DNA from: Rhizophagus clarus
Lineage: Eukaryota; Glomeromycota; Glomeromycetes; Glomerales; Glomeraceae
Direction: 5' to 3'
NCBI GenBank assembly: GCA_015698045.1
Contig: BLAL01000162.1
Location: forward strand, 682,001 to 746,000
Length of the DNA stretch: 64,000 nt
Below the pieces are notes generated by a model. The model ran no database searches. It was not told where the DNA came from and saw only the letters and a program-made list of their open reading frames with translations. Position numbers and translations under genes: made by a program. This document shows, one piece after another, positions 55,063-64,000 of the stretch (position 1 is the first letter of the stretch; the number at the start of each line of letters is the position of its first letter).

Positions 55063-56150
55063 TAACTGCAAGCTGATAACAAGATTAGCATTTTCATCTT
55101 TACAAAAATTGTTATTTATTTATCTTACAAAATATAAACAAATTAAATAAATCAAGAATAAGCGAAATTTTCTTATTTTAATGATCGTGATAGTATGCTG
55201 CAATTAATTTTTTTTTGCTGTAAATAAATTTTTGACGTATTGCAGATTTGTTTTGTGATACGATTGAATTTGTGTTCAATTTGTGTTAATAATTCTGGTA
55301 AAAAATTTGTCAATTTTGACCAAATTTCATTATTTATGTTAAGTGTGTATTGAACTTATGTTGATCTTAATTTTTATATGGCACGATTTTTTGTGAATTT
55401 CTTTTTCAACACAATTATAAGCAAGTACTCTTGCAAGATATTTTTCCAAGTACAGAATTAACCCAACAGAATGTCATCACACTAATAAGTTTATAGGTAT
55501 ATAAAGCAAAATGGATTGATGAATATATAGATGAATGGGATAATTTAGGGTTGATAGTTTGTTTTATTTTTCACTGAAGGAAATACATGTAGATTTCTTA
55601 CATATAATAATATAATAAATATATTAAATATAACTAATAAGTATATAAAATTAATATAATAAATATAATAATTAAAATAGAAATCAAAAATATCAAAAAT
55701 AATAAAACATATTGAAGAAGGTAAAAAAGGCAAGAAAGAAGAGAAAAAATGTGATGCAGAGAGAAAAGTTGATAATGAAATTTCAGTTTTGTTTGTAAGT
55801 CGAGCACTCAAAAATCAGACATGATTTCACCTGAAGTTAACCCTTTACAACTGCAGATCCATCATTACCAAAATCTTTGAACATTAGGATACAACAAGAT
55901 ACCCCTGCTCTTTGGCCTGAAATTCACATTAACTAAATTATTATTGTTTGTAATTTTGTTTCATTTTTGAATCCACCATAATTGCCAGAAAGAGCGAACT
56001 CCTATTAGACAATTGTACCTTCTTCAACAAATGAATGTGTTGTGACTGAACGAATGACAGCCTTGTTTTAGTTATATTTAAATGGGCAAACACAGATAAA
56101 AACCCATTAATTGGCAGGCTACGGAGTGCAATGCAACCTACCAACCCTTA
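55063..56150. other. Gene-free DNA; inverted copy of a dispersed repeat near 55250-55400
   Basis: The sequence at 55250-55400 is the inverse of repeats at 58520-58620 and 62080-62170 (landmark TTGTGTTAATAATTCTGGTA). No gene supported; minus-strand frames here are short and uninformative. Confidence 0.45.
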
Positions 56151-56808
56151 TGGGTCTAAGGGTTAGGGATTAAACTACTCGCTAAACACCCACAGTTGGT
56201 ATGGAGTTAAAGAAAACAAACAAAATACTTACATGTACAGTGCGCAACTTGTGGTACTAGAATGGCCTTAAGGGGGTTGTCACGTAAAGTACCTCTATCC
56301 ATTCGTTTCCAATGTTAGGCGGTATTGCCTGACGACATAAATAGGTGAGGGGCAATCAGGACTTAGGCCTCCAGACAAATGCCTAGCGTTCCAGAGGCAA
56401 CTTTGTTCTCGTACAAATTGCATCAGCGAAAATGTCTTTCAAAGAAATTAATCAATAAAAAGTATACTTGGGCATTAGCAATCTTCAAATTTACCCTATA
56501 AACTCCAGAAGGACAGGGATCAGTGCAGGTATCGTGGCTTATGTATCTCGTTAAAGATTAATTAAATTGAAAGATAGGATCCAAATTTAGTATGACTGAA
56601 TCGATCGCTTCTGGTTATTGAACTTCTAGTCGGAAGTGATCGCTAGGATCAAGAAACTGATAATCACTCTTATAAGTAACGATCAAAAGATGTATGAACA
56701 AGTTTTGACCTTTAATTTAGAAGAACCGGGAAAAGGTATGCAAATACTGGCAATATATTCTCCCTTTTGAGAATCTGTTATATCAAACTCAAAAAGAGAA
56801 AAAAAGAG

Positions 56809-56839
<31 letters not shown>

Positions 56840-56880
56840 AAAAGAAAAGAAAGAAAAAGAGGAAAAAAAAAAATATCAGA
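56151..56880 (+). repeat. Possible SINE-like or LINE-tail sequence ending in an A-rich tail
   Basis: This stretch is clearly richer in G and C than its surroundings and non-coding on both strands. It ends in CCTTTTGAGAATCTG, then AAAAAGAGAAAAAAAG and a long A run (about 56810-56836) that continues as AAAGAAAAG. That suggests a reverse-transcribed insert on the plus strand. The 5' boundary, TSD and any Pol III boxes could not be identified. Around 56600-56645 GATCGCTTCT and GGAAGTGATC can pair as a stem. Confidence 0.35.
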
Positions 56881-58250
56881 TTCAAATAAAAGTCAGAGAA
56901 ATTATTTTTCAAAAAAAACTAAAATTGATCATTTATATAAAATTAACGAAAATGTTGTGTATTACGTGAGCTAAATTTCTTTCACATGGAAAGATATATA
57001 CATTTGTTAAATTCAGGTATGCACAAAGTGAAAAATTAGACGAATTATATTATTACAATTTCCTTTTATGAGTATATACAGCCACAATTGTAGATAGGCT
57101 GAGACGTCAATTTCTTGACTGCTGATCAAAACCATTTTATATGTAATTTAAAAATTCACAAAGTATATAAATTGAGTAAATCCTAAAAAAATATTTTTAT
57201 TAATTTACGCATTAGAAAATTTTTAATAAAATTATATTGCATAATTCATTTCTCAATTAAAAATGTTAGAAAGTAAACAATAAAGTTCGTTTTTAATAAA
57301 AATTTTATTTATATTATAACTTGTTAAAAAAAATTACACATTTGATACTTGTTCGCTACTATTTTATAAAAAAAATAGTACCCAGACTGTACGATGTGGA
57401 CATCAGTATCAATCACAGCCCAAAAAAAATGTGAGTCTCCAGCCGATATTTGGTACAGATTGGGTCTCGCTACTCACTCATAAATATAAATTTAAAAAAA
57501 AAAATTAAAATAAAGTTATCTTTTACGATACGTAGGCAAGTTTCTTCTCCTCCTACGATCGTGACGTGTTTCTAAGAAATTCACAAATTTAAAATGTGAA
57601 TGTAAATATTATTTATAAAAATTATTATTACAATATAATTAATTACCCGGTCTTTCCCAAATCTGGTTCAAAATTGCTCATAGTATCTTTCGCCTGTATG
57701 GGTCTATAGTCGTCTTCCTGGTCTCTCAGGGACTCCATTACGATAGAGACAAAAGTTCTAAATATCAAAAAAATGAAATAATATTTAATTATATCTAGTT
57801 TAATATTCCATTTATATCTTTTATTTATCATTTTTCTTTCATTTACATAATAGTCCCTGACGAGACTTCGCCACTTTTGGCTGCATTGTTGTCCAGTGAA
57901 GTTCGTATAAAATTTGTTATTTATTCTGATTCAATTTAATGGATTAGTTGAATTAAGATTTTTTTCATTATAATAAATAAAAATATTATGCATATGAACC
58001 TTCTTGCAACTAAAGACTAAAATTCCTGACGACTTGTCCTGTCTGTATCGTGATATTGTCTATTTCTTCTTCTTCTTTATCTAATTAATTCATTCGTTTG
58101 CGGATGATGCCATACTGCAGGGTGAATAAATGAAGATCGATGTTGAGGCATGATTAAAAATTAAAAATATATTTTTGAGATTGGGAAAGATGAAATAAAA
58201 TTTGAGATTATTTGCTTGTAGAAAGTCGTAAAAATGTTCATTATAAATAA
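56881..58250. other. Gene-free DNA
   Basis: AT-rich with a more complex patch at 57360-57740. A short minus-strand frame (MESLRDQEDDYRPIQAKD, 57650-57738) could be an exon but has no consistent partner. No gene supported. Confidence 0.35.
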
Positions 58251-58640
58251 ATCAGACAATACCTCTTTGGTTTGATTTTAGTTTTTTATTTCAATTAAAT
58301 ATAATTAAAATATTGATTTATTACCATTTTTCATTATTTTAATCATTAAAAGTCTCATACGTGCATGTTTTAATCAAAATATTCGAATCATAAAATTGTA
58401 CATTAAATAAAAATTAAATTGTTATTATATTATTAGTACACCTCTTAAAAAATCGTGTACATCAAAACATTTTTAAAATCAAGCGAAATGCAATCATCAA
58501 ATTTATCAACACACATCCAACACTCATCCAACAAATTCAACGAAATTTGACTGAAATTATTAAATTTTTTACCAAAATTATCAACACAAATTGAACACAA
58601 TTTCAATTTGAATAAAAATACAAATAATTATTGGTAAATT
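58250..58640 (+). repeat. Dispersed repeat, copy 1
   Basis: Shares order and sequence with 61780-62210: ACAATACCTCTTTGGTTTGA / ACAATATCTCTAGTTCGA, TTTCAATTAAA, CATGTTTAA, TATTATTAGTACA and finally ATTATCAACACAAATTG. Diverged but colinear, so a transposon-derived repeat family is likely. Confidence 0.5.
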
Positions 58641-59600
58641 AGTTTCTATATAAGGTTAAACAATATTATTAATTATTATGTCATCGGTCATCAGGGAAAA
58701 ATAAAAATAATTGTAACCCTGATTTTTTTTTTTAGTCAAAACAAGTGAAATAATTGTAACACTGATAACGATAAATTTTATTCACAAATTATAATTAATA
58801 AGGAAATACTTATTGATTTTTTTTTTTTTTTGGAATATTTTTATTATTTTTCTATTTTTATTATAGTAACCATAAATTAAAATTAATAAGGAGATGTAGT
58901 ACATATTTCACCATTTACATAATTTATTCCATGCTCTTTCGTAATATTTTTCTCATTGCTGACAAGATTTTTCCCATTTTAAAAAAACCCATCATCATTG
59001 AAGGTGTTTTGAATAGTAAAAAATTAAATTTTTTTCAAGATAAATATTCATTTCATTATAATCAAACGGATCAGCAATGAATGAAACTATAAATAAAAAG
59101 AAATTGAAGAACAGACGATATAAAGAACAATAATTATATATACCATCTATTCTGATCTCGTGGCTTTGTCCCGCTGCTGTGGTCTTATGGCTTGGTCCTG
59201 TGATGAAACTATTGTAGCAAATGTAAAGGCTTATAAAAATTTGAATGACATGGCCTACAAATAGGCTGTGTTTGGTGGGCTGTGTATCTACTCGTGCTTA
59301 TAAATAGTCTTTTTATCGAATCAATTAAAATAAAGAAAAAAATGAAAGAAAAAAAATAATATAAAAAAAAAATTTTTTATCGAATCGATAAAAAAATGAA
59401 GAAATTGAAAAATGATAAAAAAAAAATATCTTAACTCGCGTAGTCACGTTAGATCGCGTTATATACACTCTTTTTGATTCCTAAATTAGCATTAAAACAC
59501 GACTATTACCCTAATAAAAATCCACATATTTTTCGTACTTCTCCACATATTTTTCATACTTCTTCCACCTTCTTTTTACGAACCGTTTGTATTAATAAAA
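58641..59600. other. AT-rich intergenic DNA before the acidic-protein gene
   Basis: No gene seen. The stretch 59160-59300 (GGCTTTGTCCCGCTGCTGTG) is unusually GC-rich but not open in any long frame. Confidence 0.4.
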
Positions 59601-59620
59601 CCTTAACTACATCTACGACC

Positions 59621-60687
59621 ATGAATAACAGTATTGAACAACAGCTTGAAATGCTCAAAAGACAAAATGAAGCACTTATGGCAAAAATAAAGTATATATG
59701 AAAAATAAGACTTTTATGCAACCTTAAAGGAATAAATTTTATTAAATTTTTTTTATTTTGGAGTTCCCTGGACAATACTTTTTCAGAACCTTGAGCGTTG
59801 AGCTTGAGAAGAATATCAGTTACCTCAACCCTTTCTATAAGCACTAGAGAAACTACTGTCGTAAGCTCTTATTATTATTACTAATTATTTTGTTATTTAT
59901 TTATTTATTTATTACTTATCTTTTTTAAAATAAATGAATAAAAGGCAGCATGTAGTTTGATTGTGAAACCAAAGAAAAAATATGTGTCAAAGCAGGATAT
60001 GCTAATGACACTAAATATAAATAATGAAAAATACATGGCTTATGTAGTATGTATATATTACAAATAACTTGATTTTTAAAAAAAAAACATTCTAATAATT
60101 AATAAAATTAGGCCGTGATGCGCGTATGTGCCAGTTATCAATTGCAATACAATTTTGCATACAAAGATATACCCAAGAATATCTTGTTTATAATAATTGA
60201 AAAGGTATTTTTATTTGATTTATAAATTTTTTTTTACAAATATAACGAAATAATGACTTTTTTTAGTTCAAGTTGAGGACTAAAGACCTGGGTGTACAGT
60301 TCGGTTATAATGATTGGTTTGCATACGAACTGTTAAAAAAATATGTGCAGCATGTGCATAAGTATATATGCTTTTTAACTTTTTTTTTTTAAAAAAAAAA
60401 GAATCAAAAACCTAATTTATATTTAATTTATATTAATTAAAGGAGATTATAGGTCCAAGATGAAAAATGGTTATTTCAAGAAAAATAAAAATGAGGAAGA
60501 AGAAAGAAATGAAGAGGAGGATGAGGATGAAGATGTAGTTTATGAGGAACAAGAGGAAAAAGATGAAAATATAATTCATGAACAAGATGAAGAAGAAGAG
60601 GATGAAGCTAAAGAACAGGAAGAGGAAGTAGTTCCTGATGTAATCGTTGATGATGGTGATATTGTGAATGATCGTCTCATTATTTAG
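59621..60687 (+). CDS. Hypothetical acidic protein, six exons
   Basis: Exons 59621-59691, 59842-59860 (19-nt micro-exon), 59945-60046, 60112-60204, 60267-60361 and 60453-60687 have GT-AG introns and join in phase to 615 nt (204 aa). The start MNNSIEQQLEMLKRQNEALM looks like a short coiled coil. The middle (SLIVKPKKKYVSKQDMLM, YNDWFAYELLKKYVQH) is Lys/Tyr-rich and unrecognised. The C-terminus is a long Glu/Asp tract (YEEQEEKDENIIHEQDEEEE) ending DDGDIVNDRLII. The phase agreement of all five introns is the main support; the 19-nt exon is the weakest part. In the same frame, after the TAG at 60685 and a TGA at 60700, the sequence stays open to a TAA at 60775-60777 and reads GSGRSSSCRSGCESNRRGHR. 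Function unknown; it lies among transposon relics. Confidence 0.55.
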
Positions 60688-60949
60688 TCTTCTGTAGACT
60701 GAGGTAGTGGCCGAAGTAGCAGTTGTAGAAGCGGTTGTGAAAGCAATCGTAGAGGTCATCGTGGCGGTCGCAAATAATTCAAAAGCCATGTAATTAGAGA
60801 AATAATTTCACATGAAATTTTCAATAAAATTTGTAAAAAGTTGATTACAATAAAATTCATAAAAAATTGATTACAATAAAATTTGTATACAATTGAGTTT
60901 GAACTTCAAAAATCAATTCATTCTTATTATTCTTATTTAAGATCTACTC

Positions 60950-61178
60950 TATTTACTATAAAGTATTATATGTATACTAACCATTTCGTTCCATTTAGAA
61001 GAAACATATAATGCTCTAGATGATGACGAGGAATTGAAATAATGCATAAGGAAATTAAAGCAGAGGTTTGGTATAAGAAGCATTATAACAGATAGCAACG
61101 AAGCTATGCGGTGTAAATGAGGTATCCCACTTTTCGATGGGTGATGTAGAATTAAAAGGTAATACAAAATGGTAGTTT
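60950..61178 (+). other. Possible coding relic
   Basis: The plus strand reads EETYNALDDDEELK, a stop, then RKLKQRFGIRSIITDSNEAM, another stop and GIPLFDG. This looks like a decayed protein segment but no family is recognised. It is cut by the short LINE insertion at 61195. Confidence 0.3.
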
Positions 61179-61192
61179 CTGAATTCTTATTA

Positions 61193-61194
<2 letters not shown>

Positions 61195-61224
<30 letters not shown>

Positions 61225-61323
61225 CAAAGATCATGTTATTTTTATTGTTAAATATTCGAAAACAAATATTTTTTACAACACCTAAATAACCCCCCCAGCT
61301 CAGCTAAGTGTGACCCATGAACA
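61195..61323 (-). mobile_element. Extremely 5'-truncated LINE 3' end with 16-bp TSD
   Basis: On the minus strand this 129-bp insert ends in a run of about 26 A (61195-61220). It carries ATAACATGATCTTTGAATT just before the tail and CTTAGCTGAGCTGGG near its start, matching the 3' end of the LINE at 45344. The flanks are the identical 16-mer CTGAATTCTTATTATT at 61179-61194 and 61324-61339. The perfect TSD indicates a fairly recent insertion. Confidence 0.85.
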
Positions 61324-61365
61324 CTGAATTCTTATTATTAAAAATCTTTAATTAGGATTACTAAT

Positions 61366-61402
61366 TTTATTTTATTTTTTTTTTTTTTTTTTTTTTTTTT
61401 TG
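61366..61402 (-). repeat. Long T run, possible tail of another retro-insertion
   Basis: About 24 consecutive T after TTTTATTTTATT. On the minus strand this would be a poly-A tail following GTAAGTATTATTTCTAAATC. No TSD or element identity could be established. Confidence 0.3.
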
Positions 61403-61779
61403 ATTTAGAAATAATACTTACTATTCTGATTTACAAAACATGTTTAACATAATACCTTAAGATCACATCTCAGTTAATTTTTATTTAATATTTTTACATT
61501 ATATTTATGATATTTATGTGAATAAGATGATTTTATTTAATGTAATAGAGTTTCTGCAATAAAGGAACCAAACTCTTGTCAGATAAGAAAATCAACTTAG
61601 GTAATAAAAGATTAAAAGAGATGTTTAATTAGTTTGTTTGTTTACTTACATTTATTAATGGTAGTAATTGTTTCTTCGTCGCCATTCATCAATTAGCAGG
61701 ATCATTCTATTGAGTGATTTGGTTATATTGTGAGTGGTGATGGTGAGTTTGCAGAAGATCATATAGTGCCACCTTATAA

Positions 61780-62210
61780 ACAATTGAACAATATCTCTAG
61801 TTCGATTTTATTTTTCATTTCAATTAAAATAACTAAATATTTGAAATTAAAAATTTGATATTAACACCCAATACATGTTTAATTATTTTAATATATAAAT
61901 ATTATATATACTTAAAATAAAACAATCTATTATTATTAGTACATTTTTTACGATCAAAAAATATCGTTGTCTCTGGAAACTACAGAAAAACAAATTGTCA
62001 CATAAACGAGAATTTTTGGTCATTAGGAAAGTTTTCTTAAAATTTGTGCACATCACAAATGCTAAATATCATCCTCTAATAAAATTAAAAATAACACAAG
62101 TTCAACACAAATTCAACACAAATAATGAAATTTGGCCAAAATTAACAAAATTTACCAGAATTATCAATACAAATTGCACACTAATTCAACACGAATTCAT
62201 TTATCATGTG
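61780..62210 (+). repeat. Dispersed repeat, copy 2
   Basis: Colinear with 58250-58640; the 3' part (CAAATAATGAAATTTGGCC) also matches the inverse of 55300-55360. No coding function seen. Confidence 0.5.
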
Positions 62211-62544
62211 ACTTATGCCGGTGAAATCTACTTAATTAAAAATTTTAATCGTAATTGGACAAATGTCACATGATTGCTGATCATTTGTTATTGTTTGTAC
62301 GCGAATAATAAATCAAAAAATAGCGCTGTTTCTCTTTTACTTTTTATTTTTTTTTACTCATTAATTCAAATATTATTTATTTATTTTTTTTTTATTAAAA
62401 CAGTCCCAGATAAAAAGTCGTCTAATAGAAAAACTTTAACAACTAAAAGAAAACATTTAACGTTTGAAGTTGTATAATTGTAATACTTTTGTAGTTATTA
62501 CTATTTGTCTTTCTCAGATAGATGTATTTATAGGTACAGTTGTA

Positions 62545-62850
62545 TTTCTTAGTTTTTATCATTACTAACTTTACCTTCTTTTTATTGCTAACTGTACCTT
62601 CTTTTTATCGCTAACTATACCTTCTTTTTATCGCTAACTGTACCTTCTTTTTATTGCTAACTGTACCTTCTTTTTATCGCTAACTGTACCTTCTTTTTTA
62701 TCGCTACTAACTGTACTTTCTTTTTACCACTACTAATTATACCTCACTTTTTCGCTACTAATTGTACTTTTTTTTATCGCTACTAATAATTAATTGTGCT
62801 ACTATTTATCGCTACTAACTATACCTTTTTTTATCATTACTGATTGTATT
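62545..62850 (+). repeat. Minisatellite, unit about 23 bp
   Basis: Roughly a dozen tandem units of the form TACCTTCTTTTTATCGCTAA followed by CTG, best preserved at 62590-62700 and more diverged (TATCGCTACTAACTGTAC) towards 62850. Confidence 0.85.
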
Positions 62851-63115
62851 TTCTTAAACTTTCTTTTTTTACCTTTAATTGTATCACTACTGATCGTAAC
62901 TTGTTTTATTGATTTTTATCTTTAAATAGAAGTTTTGTAACCATTCTTTATCATATTATAATTTAAATAATAAAATTTACTCAACAAGAACAAAATAATA
63001 AATAAATTAATTGACAATAATTATAACAAATAAAAGGATATTATTACTATTTAATACCATATACTAATGATATAAATATACGGATTATAAAAGATATGTC
63101 ATAAACGAATAATTA

Positions 63116-63425
63116 TCAGTATAAAATATACGTCGTGAACTGGGACATTATACTGTCGACCAGTATAAAACATACGTCGTAAACTGGGACATTATACTGT
63201 TCAGCCAGTATAAAATATACGTCGTAAACTGGCACATTATACTGCTCAACCAGTATAAAACATACATTATATACCAGAACATTATATGGTTCGCAAATAA
63301 AGGCCAGTATAAAATATATGTTATACACCAGGACATTATACAGTTCGCAAATAAATGCCAGTATAAAACATACATTATAAACAGGGATAATATACTGCAT
63401 ACAAGTATAAAGTGTACAAATCTTC
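63116..63425. repeat. Tandem repeat, unit about 60 bp, five copies
   Basis: Units contain CCAGTATAAAATATACGTCG, then TAAACTGGGACATTATACTG, with starts near 63117, 63160, 63203, 63251, 63303 and 63358. Later units carry GTTCGCAAATAAA before the next CCAGTATAAA. The repeat leaves the minus strand open (a repetitive VYNVCFILAFICE-like frame), but this follows from the repeat itself. Palindromic CAGTATAA / TTATACTG pairs lie in each unit. Confidence 0.8.
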
Positions 63426-63780
63426 ATATTTATAAATACCGTATATATGATACAGCGTGCAAAATACCGAATGTATATTGTATGTGCAAATACTGGTATA
63501 ATACTTTATATATATACTGTAATAATACTGTTCACAAAATATGGCAATACCGTATAATAACCGTATCCATAATTTTTATAGGGCATACGTTACCTATCTT
63601 AAGATGGTAACTTCTTGTAATAGCATGTCATGTAGAGATCATGAAGAAGAGTGAAATTTTTTATATGTGTATGCTCTTATAATAACATATAGTAATACTG
63701 ATTATTAGTTAAAAGTTATGGATCACATCTGACATTACTAGTCTATATTGAGTGAGTTTATTTTGTTAGGTCTATATAGC
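63426..63780. other. ATAC-rich intergenic DNA
   Basis: Further diverged ATACTG / CCGTAT motifs to about 63570, then unremarkable sequence. No gene seen. Confidence 0.4.
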
Positions 63781-63789
63781 ATTAATAGT

Positions 63790-63915
63790 GATGATTGGCT
63801 GATGCTAGGGTTATCTGTCAAATTTGCTGTACTTTTTTTTTTGTTTTGTTTTGGTTTTTTTTAATAAATACAGCCAAACATGACCTTTAACTATAAAAAA
63901 AAAAAAAAGAAAAAA
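63790..63915 (+). mobile_element. Probable LINE 3' end, 5'-truncated
   Basis: AATAAATACAGCCAAACATG followed by ACCTTTAACTAT and a run of A (63896-63908) resembles the 3' end AATAAATATGACATGACC of the LINE at 45344. It is on the plus strand. No TSD was identified and the 5' boundary is uncertain. Confidence 0.45.
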
Positions 63916-64000
63916 ATAATATATATTAATAAAAAATTTTTTAATATACATTAATATATGATAAATCATATATAAGTATTTTGAAAATTTAGAATTTTTT

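Noticed and set aside
55545-56144. Two minus-strand frames of 88 and 67 codons
   Set aside because: No domain, no splice partners, low-complexity composition.
57530-57738. Possible two-exon small gene on the minus strand (MESLRDQEDDYRPIQAKD plus a TRHDRRRRRNLPTYRKR segment)
   Set aside because: The only good donor leaves two bases, which puts the Arg-rich segment out of frame; no cDNA or homology to decide.
60433-60789. 118-codon minus-strand frame opposite the acidic tract
   Set aside because: Shadow of the Glu/Asp codons of the plus-strand gene.
63116-63427. 103-codon minus-strand frame with repeated YNVCFIL
   Set aside because: It follows the roughly 60-bp tandem repeat; an open frame in one repeat unit stays open in all, so it is not evidence of coding.

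Overview
This window looks like nuclear DNA of a fungus with a very AT-rich, intron-dense and transposon-rich genome. The best guess is an arbuscular mycorrhizal fungus of the Rhizophagus type. That rests on many short GT-AG introns, fungal-style ISWI, PAN3, dTMP kinase and SR-type genes, and degenerate Tnp2-like, MULE and non-LTR elements of the kind known from Glomeromycotina. The organism call is an inference; no search was run.

Layout. (1) 1-7.4 kb is a transposon nest: a foldback element with a 9-bp target-site duplication (TSD), then a hAT-like element (2984-5959, 8-bp TSD) into which a second hAT-like element (4243-5775, its own 8-bp TSD) has inserted. The inner element carries a spliced, micro-exon gene-like array that starts with a predicted signal peptide. 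(2) 8.4-9.7 kb holds an SR-rich RRM gene (minus strand) with a 17-nt micro-exon. (3) 9.7-24 kb is mostly gene-free: a 2-kb non-LTR element with a perfect 14-bp TSD, a second damaged copy of the same family, a 5'-truncated LINE with RNase H, a TA-flanked inverted-repeat element and AT-rich filler. (4) 24.3-37.7 kb is a gene island: ISWI chromatin remodeller (+), PAN3 (-), thymidylate kinase (+), and an ERI1-like exonuclease-RRM-RanBP2 zinc-finger fusion (-). (5) 37.7-49.4 kb is transposon-rich again, with a 2.4-kb array of about 20 micro-exon/intron-like units (40.3-42.7 kb) between ends rich in a GCAGATCTG-like motif, three TA-flanked MITEs, a degenerate LINE, and a third small micro-exon array on the minus strand (48.2-48.5 kb). 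(6) 49.4-53.1 kb is a nearly complete MULE inserted in a minisatellite; its frame holds five stops, each explicable by one C-to-T change. (7) 53.6-64 kb has a Tnp2-like relic, a spliced gene for an acidic protein (59.6-60.7 kb), a very short 5'-truncated LINE with a perfect TSD, several dispersed repeats and two tandem arrays.

The conserved genes share a theme of RNA handling and chromatin: pre-mRNA binding (SR/RRM), deadenylation (PAN3), 3'-5' RNA trimming (ERI1-like) and nucleosome sliding (ISWI), plus dTTP synthesis. CCAAT or inverted CCAAT boxes lie 120-270 bp upstream of three of the start codons. PAN3 and dTMP kinase share a 268-bp divergent promoter. The most unusual content is the set of three micro-exon arrays, two of which sit between transposon-like ends.
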